Notes under the pieces: generated by a model
Seen by the model: the letters and a program-made list of their open reading frames with translations, nothing else
Told to the model about the DNA's origin: nothing
Database searches by the model: none
Made by a program: the position numbers and the translations under genes
Part shown: in pieces, positions 13,806 to 25,300 of the stretch
How the letters are laid out: each line of letters starts with the position of its first letter
Numbering within the stretch: the stretch's first letter is position 1
Origin: Sisyra terminalis
Taxonomy: Eukaryota > Arthropoda > Insecta > Neuroptera > Sisyridae
Reading direction: 5' to 3'
DNA: 64,000 bases
Assembly: GCA_958496175.1 (NCBI GenBank)
Contig: OY292275.1
Location: 50,049,701 to 50,113,700 of the forward strand

Positions 13806-16800
13806 TTATTAAGGAAGGTAAAGTATGTTTGGTTTTTCCTTCATGTTTCGTTTTCATGTTTTTTGATTTAGAAAAAGACTATAATTTTGCGAGTAAAATC
13901 TTCAATAATCCTTTTCTATTTAATGCATGTAATAAGCTTTTGATTCTAAAAATTAAATAATTTTTCCCATTCCAATAAAGAAAGATAGGGTTAAACTGAA
14001 CCCTAAATTCTTAAAATTGTTATGTGATAGTGAACGGAAGCAATTATCACAGCATCAAATACTTATAAATTTTTGTCATTAAATTGAATCTAATAAACAA
14101 TTTTATATTGAGTTTCTTTTTTACATTCAAAAAGTGCCACTTATGAACAAATAGTTTAACTTTTGTTTTAAAATAGAAAAAGTTTGAGAAGGGATTCGTG
14201 TACGTGAAAGAACAAAAAGAATTTAAAGGTCTTTATTGTGTAAGTAAAAGGATTCGAAATACCTTATAAAATACATGTAAGTTATCTCTCTATTTGCCAA
14301 ATTCCTCGTGAAATATCCTTTAATGGCACACCAAACATTCAGTGCACCTAAAGTAAATAAGGCGTAAGGCTCTATTGGTATACCTGTTTAATTCCCCAGA
14401 AACTAGCCCATTCGATTTTAAGTTCGTCCGCTACACCCTCAATGTTTAGGTAAGTTATAAATCCCATAGGAGCATCTCCTGGATTTTGTTTGTCGTTATT
14501 CCCGTTAGTGTTGTCAACGATTTCGGTATTTCGGTTACTTAACAAGGACGGAGATAGTTATAAAGCACTGGATTCGAAAAGACGGCGAACGCCTCATTGT
14601 TAATCTCCCCCGACACACGCGACCCCCTCGCTCCCACGATTCACATCTAACATGTCGTTTCAAACATAAGTGAAAATAAAATCTCGGCTCGATAATTCAT
14701 GCAATATTGAAATCAAAGAGAGGTTAACTAATCGTAATCTCAAGGGCGCTTTATATGAACAATGACAATGTGGATCAAGTCTTTATAGCGACCAAAACAA
14801 GGGTGAGGGATGAAAATGTTTCACTAATAGAAATTTTGCACACATGCCAGTTATTGCTTAAATAAAACACACTGATTTTGTTCAACCAATATTACTTGTT
14901 CAACCTCATTATTTTCATTTTTATAACCTTTTTTAAACTATGTATTATATAATGGAAATATTTAATTCCAATTTATATTTGTGATTAATAATGTAATTAG
15001 GGTAAAATTATTAATACTTTAATTACCATTTTATCGAAATTAACTCGTGGAAATGGAATGGAATAAATATGAAAAATATTTGAAATATCACTAAAAAGCT
15101 GTAAAAGACTTATTACAAATATGGAATTCTCGTATGAATAGTCAATAAAAGTATTGATTACATATGGTTGTACTCTTCTAGACGTCGTCGCTAATATGAA
15201 CAACGGGCCAACATACGATAGACTCATAGAAATAAGGTAAAAAAAAAACAAATTCCACGATGAGTTTCTAGTGAGTTAAATTTTTCGTCTTGTGGAAATG
15301 GATGTGTATTTATAAAAGCTCGTACAGGATACATGAGCTTTACCTCGCTTTCATAAATCAAGTGTGCAGAACGAGCTTTTGAATTGGCTCCCCCAAGGCA
15401 CTGACAATCGACATACATTGACATTTTTAAGCTTGAAAAAAGCGCTATTTGAAAAGTTTTTCAATAAAGTTGTTATTAGAGATTTTCGGAAATTTTATTC
15501 AGAATATTGCCGACTTTTGCGTGCGTTCAATTGACATGCTGGAAGCCAGCTCTTTTTTTTCAAAAATGATTTGATCGTTACAAAGTATTACAGTTTGACT
15601 AAGAAAAAAAAATGTCCGTCGCTATTCAACATTTTTCCCTCAATAATTTTAATCTTTAATCTACAATCTTTATTTTAATAATAAGAACGCATAATAAAAC
15701 GTTGTCGGAACATTAAATCTGCGCTTTAATAGCTCAGAATAAATCACTTAATTTTATTAAATAAAAATAGAACATAAACCAAGTAAAATAAAACCGAGAC
15801 AAAACGCAAAAGTTTTTCATAAACATTCCATTATTTTTATCATTTCCGTTAAAGTTATAAGCTCATATTATTTCAGCAACACCCCAGAAATTACAACGAA
15901 TCGTTTCGTTCCGAAAATAAATTCAAAACCTTTCATAACCCATCTTAATAAATGTAACAATGACAAATATCCCACGAAAAATGAAATTACTTGCCAGATA
16001 TTTCCCTCCAAGAAACATTTTTGCTCGTTCTCCGTCTTCGACGAAATGGCGAAATGGTCGCTAGATAAATAATACAACAGAAATGATAAAACCGTGAAGA
16101 AATACAATAAAAGCACAAAGTTGAGAGCACAAAAAGAATGGAAACGATATAGATATAGAAATTTGTGTATGAAATAGTTGAGGGAACTGCGATTCCATAT
16201 CAGCCATTAAGATGCAACCGATGCGCTGCACCCCCTTCAATTTGAGTTCGTTTTCGAGGGTCGAAAAAACTTCATCCCCTCATGTTTTATGTACACAAAG
16301 CGGGATGAGTCATACTTAAGACTATTTACGATATGTCAATACAGGAAGCTCTATATTTGATCGAATAATTTGAATGAATTTTTATCTAGCAGGGGAGGAA
16401 AAACACTATCTTTGTTTTTTTTGGTTTTGTTCTTCGGTAATAAATTGCGGTGAGATTTGAACAGAGTTTGTCAATATGAAGTGGATTCATTCGAGTTTTG
16501 TTAACTTTAACACAAAACGAGAAAATTGGTTTTAGGGACAACAATAAATTGTGTTGGGATTCTTCTGCTAATCAAAAAAAAAAAGGCAACAAAGATATAA
16601 CAGGAAAGGTACGATTAAATTGATGAATGAACGAAATAAAGCTACGTTTAGGTAAAAATTTAAGTTTTTGTTGGAAAAATTTAAAAAACATAGAAATATG
16701 AAATAACAAAAATATGGAAAAGAACGTCCATCCGGAGAAACACTACAGTAAAGATTTATAGTATTCAAGTACTTAATGCAAAATTCGAAGGTATTTTTAA

Positions 16801-17560
16801 AATACCGTTACTCATTAAACAGCTAACTCTAGTACTGGTTTAAACTAAACCACTTAACTTCTACAGTAAGCTACGGGTCTAAACCAACATACGCTTCCCC
16901 AAATGCGTTTTTTTCAAAAAAGAAAGTAAAATAAACAAACTTTGAAACTATTTAATTGTAGTATATCACTTTAACAATTTTAAAAACTCAAAATTATTTA
17001 AAACTTCCATCCTTTTTACATTTGAAGTAGTATATTTTTTTCGTTATTTACCGTCTCTTTATAACTATCAACGTTTGAAGCGACTCTAGAGCAAATTTAA
17101 AAACTGTAAATCGAGATATATTGAAAATTTGCTCGATAAGAGCATTAAATCCATCATCTACTAGTTTTAAAGTGGCCACCTTGACTACTCTCCCACCAAT
17201 AGGCTCGTAATGTAGCAAGATTATAATTTTTCTACGATTGAATAGAATGTTTTTAAAGAGCTTTGTAAGACTATATAGTTCATACCTTTCTACTTTTCAA
17301 TTAATCTTGTATAATGTAACATGCTGGTATAAGGTAACGTGCTGGTTTTTCCAATCAGCAAATACTCTTTTGACGCTTTGTCCCTAAAAAAATCAATAAA
17401 CAAAAGATTGAAGCCTTTAAACCACGGTTTTGTACTTCGACACATACTAAGACTCTCATGGATGGAAAAATGAACTTATAAATCCATCTTGCAAGAACTT
17501 AACTTACTTGAAAGACTCATTAGTATATGATTCATAGCATTCATAGACTCATAGCATAAA
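13806..17560. other. Unassigned DNA with GC-richer islands
   Basis: No gene or repeat is assigned. Islands richer in G and C occur at about 14380-14770 and 16170-16310. Within the first, 14400-14449 is flanked by a pyrimidine tract ending in AG and by a strong donor-like GTAAGT, which could mark a 50-nt exon. It is described under findings. Open frames at 14997-15251 and 15868-16116 on the minus strand are unrecognised. Confidence 0.4.
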
Positions 17561-17770
17561 TAATAAATAATGGCTAGGAGAACTGGATAAATGGAACTAC
17601 TAATAGTTGAAAGGAAAATGGAAAGCAAACATAAGAAGATCCTCTTCGTAATGGTCTGATTATATAAAGGAGCTGACTAGGTACTTGTTACCTAGAACAA
17701 CATTCCTAGCACAGGATAGGAAGACATGAATGGTGATGTCACCAAGTCCATAGAGATGGTAGGACAGTAG
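17560..17770 (+). pseudogene. Weak LINE ORF2 C-terminal remnant
   Basis: The text around 17565-17755 contains a decayed pattern seen at the end of some LINE reverse transcriptases: a GRR/W-like start, then AQDRKT (near 17709-17726), which recalls the AQDR..W motif, then stops. Frameshifts would be needed to read it as one peptide. The assignment rests on short matches and could be wrong. Confidence 0.25.
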
Positions 17771-20635
17771 AGAGTTGAAAAAATTTGGCTAGTTGCAAAA
17801 AATAAAAGTAAATTTTTTTAAAGTTCTTTATTTAGTTGTTTGTAAAATTTCAACAATTTTTTTTTTGTTTTTTTATAGTTGTAGTAGCTGAAATCTTTGG
17901 TGATGCATTGGCTTTTTGGCAGTCTTCCATAGCGTTTTGGACTTCAAGATCATCTTCATCTCATCTAGAAACGTAGCAGAGTTCAGAATCTGGTTTATTT
18001 CACTGGATATTTCATATCACTACCAAGGCTTTTTGAATACTATAGGATTATAGAATATTGCGAAAAACTGATAATACTTTACCGCACTTTTTGGACATTG
18101 TTTTGTGAAATAATTAACCATGACTGCAAGTATTGTGACCTATTAACAATTTGAATTACAGTCTTTTTATTTACAGGTTAAGGAGTCCACTTTCGTTTTT
18201 CCAGGATTCGTTGTTTTCTTTGTTTGAGTCTCGATAGCCTTATGATTCATTTTTGGTTCCATTTTTTCCCACAAAACGTTAGATCAACTTTTTCTTTTAT
18301 TGAATAATGATTGAGATTACAGAGGTATGGTTACCATTGTCGGTAACTGCCGGTTTAGCAATTTTATTAGCTTCCACGTTACTGGAGATCTTTTAGTAGG
18401 ACGGTAATGTTTTCATTACATCTGGATTATGCAGCCGATGTTTTTTGGATTTCTCAAACTCTGCACTGCTAATTATGAGTTTGTACATATTCGAGCTTTC
18501 TTCAAACTTTGGTTTTGCGAACACATATTTTGTAGATCAAAATTGAAACTTTTGTTAAAAAAATTAATATCTAAGATGGTTCTAATTAACGCCAATGTGA
18601 AGTTGATTTTGAGTTTAAGTTTCTTTTTTTTACGTATCCATATATATTTATGTAAAAAATTAAATGCCCTTTTTTTTAATGAAAACTGATTAGTTTTAAA
18701 CAAACCTTGTCTTAATATAAGATTCGTATGGCAGAATGGAAACTTTTTGTATTATATTTCTGAAATCCTTGACTGACTTCCATTTCGCATTCAATCATAT
18801 TCAAATTTATCCAGGCGAATTATTCAAGTCGAAGACTTTTTCGTTATTTTAATCATAATTTCGGTCGCGAATAAAATTAAAATTTAATGAAAGCCTGCCG
18901 AAAACAATATCAAGTACACAATAATTGAAATTCATTTGGATTTATTGTAATATAAGCAAGACAATGCAGATACTTTCGAGCCCTCATCATCAATTTCCAT
19001 GTTTTTCAAACGCAATTCATTAAAAACGGAATTGTGTAATTCAATTTGAAGGAGTGAAATTTTGGATTGAAATTTATGTTGATTAATGTCATGTAACACA
19101 TGTTACAAGACCAGACTGGTGACAGATTACCGACTTTAACTAACCGAGTGAAATGGATCAACATTTATCTAATAATTCAAGACGCTAATTGCATCAATTT
19201 CTAATTAATTGATATGCAATAAACTTTGTTGTCACTGCACTTCAATATCTTTCATTCAACGCGATAAATGCAGATGTGATGAAACCCTTTACAAATTTCT
19301 GTCGTTCCAATTAAATTAAAGTCTTTTTAATACCAACCCTTACGAACCTTTGTTTCAAGTTGGGCAGCTTCAACAATATTCAACTTTAATACCGAAAAAT
19401 TTAAAATTAATTTGTTGTGACGTAGGTTTTTCCAAATTTCATAAGGTTATTTTGATGAATTTGCACACTTCGAAGTTCAAATTTAGTTGTTTTATTTTTA
19501 ATTTATTACATAAAACAATACTTTTTTATATAATAAACATATTTTATTTTAAACAAGGGTTTTTTTTTGCGTTTTTAAAACAAACGTTTTTTTTTTGCGT
19601 TATTGGTAACTTTTTTTATAGTAAAATCTTAGCCAATTAAGATGCACAAAACATTTATGTTGCTAAAATAAGAAACAATGTATCGATAGAAAAAATGATG
19701 GTCGACTGTTTAATGTAAAATAAAAGCCGCATTGAAAAAAGCACCTCTTTCTCACAACAAAAGCTTTTGTTCGAATCTTCCCCTAAAAGCTTTATCAGGC
19801 TCAAATCGAACGATTGCAGTAGCCTTTTCTATTGATTACGTCTTTGTTTTCTCGACTTTTATAAATATTATTTCTAAAAATGATTTTTTTCCCAGTTGCT
19901 TTGCCTTTTTCTCATAATATAAAAGAACTATTCAATGAAGCGTGACTGACCTCAAGATCTGATATTAAAAATTTAAAATTATCGTATGATCTTATCAATA
20001 ATTCTCTTTGTTGGTTTCTAGGTTTTAGAGAATTTAAATATATTGAATATTGAACTAGTATAAAATATCAATCGTAAAAAGGAATTGTCCAGGGAATTAT
20101 TTTTAAGGATAAACATAGATATATGAGTTTAAAATTACCTAGCTCAATATTGTTTTTTTTTAAATAAACTACCATTCTAGTAAGATATATTAATATATCA
20201 ATAACTACAACAATGGGAAAACAATGACTCAAACACATAATGAAGAAATCAACAATGATTTTTTGTTGAAGAATAAGAGATACCGTTAAATAAAAAGTAT
20301 CGAAACGCAATTTTGAAGCAATATTGAGATGATGAAAGCTTGAAATATTCAACGGTAAAAGCAAACATTAATTAATAATTATGAAGAAATCTGTAACACA
20401 AATTCATAAACTTCTATTTGATAGTTAAGTTACAACAACTATTAATTTACAAACTAAATTATTACATTTCTATAGAAAAACTGCTCATTTGCGGCAAACA
20501 ACAACTTCCACAAAATTCTCAAACTAGAGAAGAACAACCAAATCATACTGGAAAATAAATTCAGAATATTTAAAATTAAATAGATGATAAAATTCAGATT
20601 TATTTATTGAATTTAAATTGAAAATATTATTTTTG
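17771..20635. other. Unassigned DNA; homeodomain/POU-like island
   Basis: I see no recognisable coding sequence. A segment at about 19140-19290 is dense in TAAT cores and contains TAATTGCATC and TGATATGCAATAAA, which resemble homeodomain and POU binding sites. It might be regulatory. Open frames at 18429-18689 and 19350-19640 are low-complexity Phe/Leu/Lys-rich and are not supported as genes. Confidence 0.4.
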
Positions 20636-21055
20636 TAATTCAAGGTATTTTTTTAATTAATTTTATTAAAAGGTATATATTTAATTATTTATTAGAATAT
20701 CTCTTAAAATATTGGTCATATTTTGAAATTTTGAGTTAGTTATTATTATTTAATTACAAATATTTTATATTATTTTTTTAAATAAGAAGACAATTCAGTT
20801 TTTTAAAGATCTTTTTTTTTATTTAATATTTTTATTATTCAATTAGCTACGTTTTGTTACTTATCGTAACTTCATTAGGCTTCTATACCAAACTATAATA
20901 ATATACATATAATATAAATAATATAAAATGTTTGTAATTAAATAATAATAACTAACCCAAAATTTCAAAATGTGACAAATATTTTAAGAGATATTGTTAT
21001 AAATAATTAAATATATAATAATAAAATTAATTAATAAAATACCTTGATTCACAAA
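20636..21055. repeat. Inverted repeat around a minus-strand Penelope-type tail
   Basis: The arm at about 20636-20785 is matched in reverse complement by about 20920-21055. Shared blocks include AAGGTATTTT, AATATCTCTTAAAATATT, TTTTGAAATTTTG, GTTAGTTATTATTATTTAAT and TACAAA. The loop (about 20786-20900) contains a minus-strand copy of the tail motif that appears twice on the plus strand just downstream. Such mixed inverted and tandem partial copies are known from Penelope-like elements, which fits the GIY-YIG remnant at 21511. Arms are imperfect, so the structure is old. Confidence 0.65.
20846..20880 (-). ncRNA. Hammerhead-like tail motif, degenerate (minus)
   Basis: Read on the minus strand: CTAATGA, a spacer base, GTTAC, a loop, GTAAC, then AAAACGTAGC. 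It is the same motif as at 21151 and 21373 with two core positions changed (G to A in the first box, G to A in the second). It probably lost any ribozyme activity. Confidence 0.35.
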
Positions 21056-21150
21056 AATAAAATAAATATTATATGTATATTATTATAGTTTTGAAATTTA
21101 TGTAGGTATGATTGACATATTTTGTAATTATTTTAGTTTTTTATAGAAGC

Positions 21151-21180
21151 CTGATAAAGTTACGATAAGTAACGAAACGT
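21151..21180 (+). ncRNA. Hammerhead-like core motif, copy A
   Basis: CTGATAA (21151-21157), one spacer base, GTTAC (21159-21163), five-base loop, GTAAC (21169-21173), then GAAACGT. The order box-hairpin-GAAA is that of a hammerhead catalytic core (CUGANGA, stem II, GAAA), with one mismatch in the first box. I could not identify the stem III partner strand or a cleavage triplet upstream. Confidence 0.35.
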
Positions 21181-21372
21181 AACTAATTGAATAATAAAAA
21201 TATTAAATAAAAAAAACGATTCCAAACAACCTGAATGGTGTTCTTATTTAAAAAATAAAAGCTGAGATCTGAGTTTTATCATATTTTATATTATTATAGT
21301 ATGTATATTATTATAGTTTGGAAATTTATGTATGATTGACATATTGTAATTATTTTAATTTCTTATAGAAGC

Positions 21373-21405
21373 CTGATGAAGTTACGGTACGTAACGAAAC
21401 GTAGC
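21373..21405 (+). ncRNA. Hammerhead-like core motif, copy B (best core)
   Basis: CTGATGA (21373-21379) is an exact match to the first hammerhead core box. After one A comes a perfect 6-bp hairpin GTTACG-GTA-CGTAAC (21381-21395), directly followed by GAAA (21396-21399) and CGTAGC. The extra base between box and stem is not standard, and the remaining helices are not evident, so function is inference. Penelope-like elements are known to carry type I hammerhead motifs, which makes the reading reasonable. Confidence 0.45.
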
Positions 21406-21510
21406 TAATTTGAATATTAAAAAATATTAAATAAATTAAAAAACCGATCTTATACAACCTGAATCGTCTTCTTATTTAAAATTAAATTTGGTTCTTTTTA
21501 AAATTTTTAT

Positions 21511-21760
21511 ATTGGTCAAACTGGTAGATCCTTTGGGGCTAAATATAAAGAATATAGACCCAGAAAACTTTGATCAACGATATCTTTAAACTTTATAAGA
21601 CATCTATGCGTTGAAAACCATGAGTGCGTAATTTTTGAAACTAACTTTAAACCTCTACATATTTTCAGGGAGTTAAATGAATAGGAACACCTTGGAAAAA
21701 TAGAAAATATATAAAGCCCAAAACCTTGATTAAATCAATATCTTTAACGACAATTAATTA
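21511..21760 (+). pseudogene. Penelope-like element GIY-YIG endonuclease remnant
   Basis: The plus-strand frame from about 21511 reads YIGQTGRSFGAKYKEYRPRK, then after a stop ISLNFIRHLCVENHECVIFE and TNFKPLHIFRELNE. These match the GIY-YIG endonuclease domain at the C-terminus of Penelope-like reverse transcriptases: the GQTGRSF..R..EH block, the N-F-x-x-H-L..N-H block and the E..E-I-Y segment. In-frame stops occur after RKL, after ELNE and after ENI, so the copy is dead. The reverse transcriptase domain is absent upstream, where tandem tail copies sit instead. About 60 bp further on the element's own tail follows (21816). Domain identity is firm; the exact family is not. Confidence 0.8.
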
Positions 21761-21815
21761 ACAACTAACCCTTTGTATGAAGTTTGTTTAAAAATTGGCA
21801 AAATAAAAATTCCAC

Positions 21816-21870
21816 CTGACGATGACAGCTAACTGCTGAAAAAACGCGTTGTGTAAAATAAAATAGAGTA
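21816..21870 (+). ncRNA. 3' tail motif of the Penelope-like remnant
   Basis: CTGACGA (21816-21822) fits CUGANGA. It is followed by a short CAGC/GCTG hairpin and then an A-rich GAAAAAACGCG, where an intact relative at 33131 has GAAACGCG. Its place just after the GIY-YIG coding remnant ties this whole motif class to Penelope-like 3' ends. Confidence 0.5.
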
Positions 21871-24795
21871 ATACGATATAAATAATTATATTAAAGTATT
21901 CATCTATTGTTATCAAAATTTCTAAATTTGGAACACCAGTTCAAATATTTTGTACTAAATAATGGATTAACTATAGGTTATGAATAACTTTTTTTACAGA
22001 AGTGGTAATAATAATCGTCCATATTCACATATTCATCGTGCTTTAATATTTGGTTTTTGAAATTTTCTCCATATAAATTTAAAAATAACTAGAAATTAAT
22101 TGTTAAATATAAATATTTCTTATAGCTTCGTTATTAGCCTCACATCATTCCCCCATGCGTTTCTCCCCTTCACATTTAATTCATCATTCATTCAAACATC
22201 CTCGAAGCAATTCATTAATTTAAAAAAGCTTTTGACCGATATTTTCTTATTTATTCCCCTTAATTGTATTTAAATTTTTCATCTCCTTCATCGACAAACC
22301 TCCGGTGAGAATGTGAAGGAAAACATGAAGAAAAATCATTAAGTCCTCATTAACCATTGCGTGATTACTTTTTCATTGTACTCCAAGTTGAAAAAACTAC
22401 CGCATTATATCAAATAATAAAAGCATTAACGATATCGTTACACAAAAAAACAAACTGTATAGGTATAATTGATCTTTTAACATCAATTTCATAATAATTG
22501 GACAATGGCTTACATATATAAAGAATTATTATAATTAAAAATGAGAATTATTATCATTTAATAATTAAATGAAACGCAATTTACAATTGTTTTTTTAACG
22601 TTGTTTCAAGGTTAAAATTCACATTTATCAAAATGTCAAAATCATTTGAATATTTAAGCAATTTGCATATTAAAATTTTAGGGGATTTAGTTGGAATTTT
22701 TCAAAAGGAAAATATCTGGAAAAAAATAATAAATTAGAAGACTTTGAGGATCTGTGTCAATGTCTATAGATTAAGAAGATATCAAAGTCAAAACGGTTTT
22801 ATCAAATATTGACTTTAGCGACCAGTCAATATTTACATAAATATGCACGCAGTTCTCTTTTCCCTCTAAAGTGCTCTTTTTAGAAATAAATCGAACGTTT
22901 TATGGTAAAGTGGATAATCCGTGGCTAGTCTAAGTAAGTGAGCTTTTTAAGGGGAGATATCAGAGAGGTACCAAGGCAAATTTCTGAGAAACAGAAAGCT
23001 TTTTTATCAACTAAAATAATGTGAATTTTTTTGTTAAATCTAATTATGTAAGATATATATATTTTTTCAACCTTTTTTTTCAAATGTAGCTTTTTAAAGT
23101 CTTATAGATATCGATCGCAGGTTTAAGTTAAATTTATAAAAGCTCGTTCAAAAGTAGGTTAGATGAATTTGTTCTCGTTTATGATGATAAAATGAGCATT
23201 TGTAGTTTATGAAAAGCGAGACAAATCGGATTTTTTTAGGTGGTGTCATTGTGGGATTTAGGGGATGGTGGAAAAAGATGTAACGTTTAATCTTGTAAAT
23301 GTCATTCGCATCGCCCAGCTTTTGGCTCAGTTGGTGGTGAAAGAGTGGCGAAAGTTGACGCATCTGATGCACTCGATTGCAGCGTCAATCATACTACCCC
23401 CAACGCCTCCACCAGCTGCATCCGACAACCCTTCAAAGTCCATGGCGATGTACCAATAAGTAACTGTCAATTTTATCAAAAGCTCACTCGGCCATTAATA
23501 TACATATAATATATACATAAAGTCTTCACACTAATACATAAATAATACATTTTCCTCGATGAATTTTAGATTATGTGCACTATACATTAAGTGCATTAAA
23601 GCCAATTCAATTCAAATGATTTACAATAGTAATGAATGCTCCAGTAAAGTGATATAGATTTTTCTAATGCTTTTAAAAAACAATTTTTCTTTAAATTTTC
23701 ATTAAGTTAGTCGCCTCAAGTAAAAACCTAGATCAAGGTTTTAAATTTTTCAAACTCATTATAAAACAAATTGCTAAAATATATAAAAATGTGAAATAGG
23801 GGGTTGAATTCAATTAAATTTATGCAAAGTTGGCGTTAATAAGATTTTTTGTTGGTGTAGCACATTTTTCAACCCTAATGTGACTAACCCTCTTAAAATC
23901 TTGAAAAATTGATTTTTAAAGGATTATCGATTGATAATCAGAACTTTAAATACGCAACTCTCTAGGGAGCATTAATAAACCTTTTAAAAATTCAACCCCT
24001 TGGTAATAAAAAATGAATAAATAAAGGGAACGTTCATAGAAGGGGTTTTTTAACTTCCTGACTTAATCCAAGTTTATTTTAATAATTTGCCAATACTTTC
24101 AGAGTCATTTATATAACTTCTACTTAAAACACTAATTAATTAAAACAATTACTTTTGCAAAAAGATTTTAGCCAGTGTGTTTATTTTAATCAGAGTAGGA
24201 TAGTAAATAAAAAATATATTATATATTTTGTAGATGAGAATTAGAAATTCGCCAAAGATATCAAATTAGGCTTGTTGAATACATTTTATCTTGTCTAGAG
24301 AAAAATTTGGTGTTGAGTAATTAAAAGTATAATATAATAATAAATAAAGATCTGAATTGAAAATAAAGTTTTATTAAGCGCAGCTTATCTTCGATGGACT
24401 TCAGATGTATGAAATTTATTAACAAAATATAGGTCTTGAAAAATGTTTAAATAAGCTGGGCTTTAATGGCACTAGAACCGATAATATATCCATCGCTATT
24501 AATGGATGGATGCAACGAAAGAAGCATGGCTCATAGCTCGGAAGATTAGTGGAAATTTTCTCCCAACATTGGCGTTGAAAATTCGTGTAGTAACTTCGTG
24601 AACCACTAAATTTTATAACCAGCATTTGTTTATAAATCCCATAACATTACCTCGTTTTTATGGCTATAATTTAAGTTGAGACTTTTTCACACCATCAGCA
24701 CTTTTAAGAATTGAGTTAAAAAATTCAAATTAGCCAAAATTATAATCAAAAGAAGTTTGGTGATATTAAAAGCAAATGTACAAAATCCACAAATT
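21871..24795. other. Unassigned DNA with a GC-richer island at 23270-23460
   Basis: No transposon is recognised. The segment 23270-23460 is clearly richer in G and C than its surroundings and is open on both strands. The plus frame gives 64 codons. The minus frame runs from about 23495 and contains ATG GAC TTT GAA (near 23442), followed by a Gly/Ala-rich peptide ending at a TGA. I recognise neither peptide. It could be a first exon, a conserved element or a chance frame. Confidence 0.35.
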
Positions 24796-24799
24796 CACC

Positions 24800-25300
24800 G
24801 TTGGGCTTAATCAAATGCACTAGCAAAACTACAAGCCAGTTTCGAAACCAACCTTACCACCAAAAACATGGTCAATTTGGGGTTGGTACCAGATTACAAA
24901 GGAAAAGGATACGGGAAACAAGAGTTAATGCCCTTGCCCGCAGTAATCCGGAACATTATTCACAGATCCTGGTGATTTCTAGTACCTGGTACCACAAAAT
25001 CAGCAGAAAAGTTATCATAAAAAAATAGGTCTATAAGAATCACTGCTCAATATGTCAATATGGAAGAACATCAGTAGACAATAACACAGTAAAAGGATGG
25101 CAGAAAAATCATCCTAGTACCTAACTACTGAAATACTTGATCCTACAAGAAGGCAAATCCGAGTAATAACGGATCTAATAACCTTCTACAGTGCACTAAA
25201 CCTGCATACAACTAGAGTGCATAAAGTGCATCCAATTTGCAAATTCTGTCAAGTTGGGGACCGCTTCTTAAGTTCTGTGGGAATATAGCTCTCTGAATGG
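24800..25300 (+). pseudogene. LINE RNase H-domain remnant (I/R1/LOA-type)
   Basis: Near 24909 the frame reads IRETRVNALARSNPEH, which resembles the RNase H motif GxxGNexAdaLAR of non-LTR elements that carry a C-terminal RNase H. Further on (about 25195-25255) comes LHTTRVHKVHPICKFCQVGD, resembling the terminal LtGH..L..Hl.k...P.CrfC region, where the expected next step would be EET..HiL..C. Frames shift between the pieces and stops are common, so this is an old copy. No poly-A or target-site duplication was located. Confidence 0.5.

Larger units (their letters stand above)
21065..21485 (+). repeat. Two tandem copies of a Penelope-type 3' tail
   Basis: Two direct copies of about 200 bp lie at about 21065-21265 and 21290-21485. 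Both run through TATATTATTATAGTTT, GAAATTTATGTA, ATTGACATATT, TATAGAAGCCTGAT, the hairpin motif, AATATTAAATAAA, ACAACCTGAAT and CTTCTTATTTAAA or close forms. Spacing between equivalent motif positions is 222 bp. Tandem terminal copies are a usual arrangement for Penelope-like elements (pseudo-LTRs). Confidence 0.65.

Noticed and set aside
19735..19790. tRNA-like TGTTCGAATC near 19770
   Set aside because: The T-stem has mismatches and no D-arm or anticodon arm is present upstream.
20636..21485. CRISPR-like or satellite array reading of the repeats
   Set aside because: There are only a few units, in both orientations, with no regular spacers, and they adjoin Penelope coding sequence.
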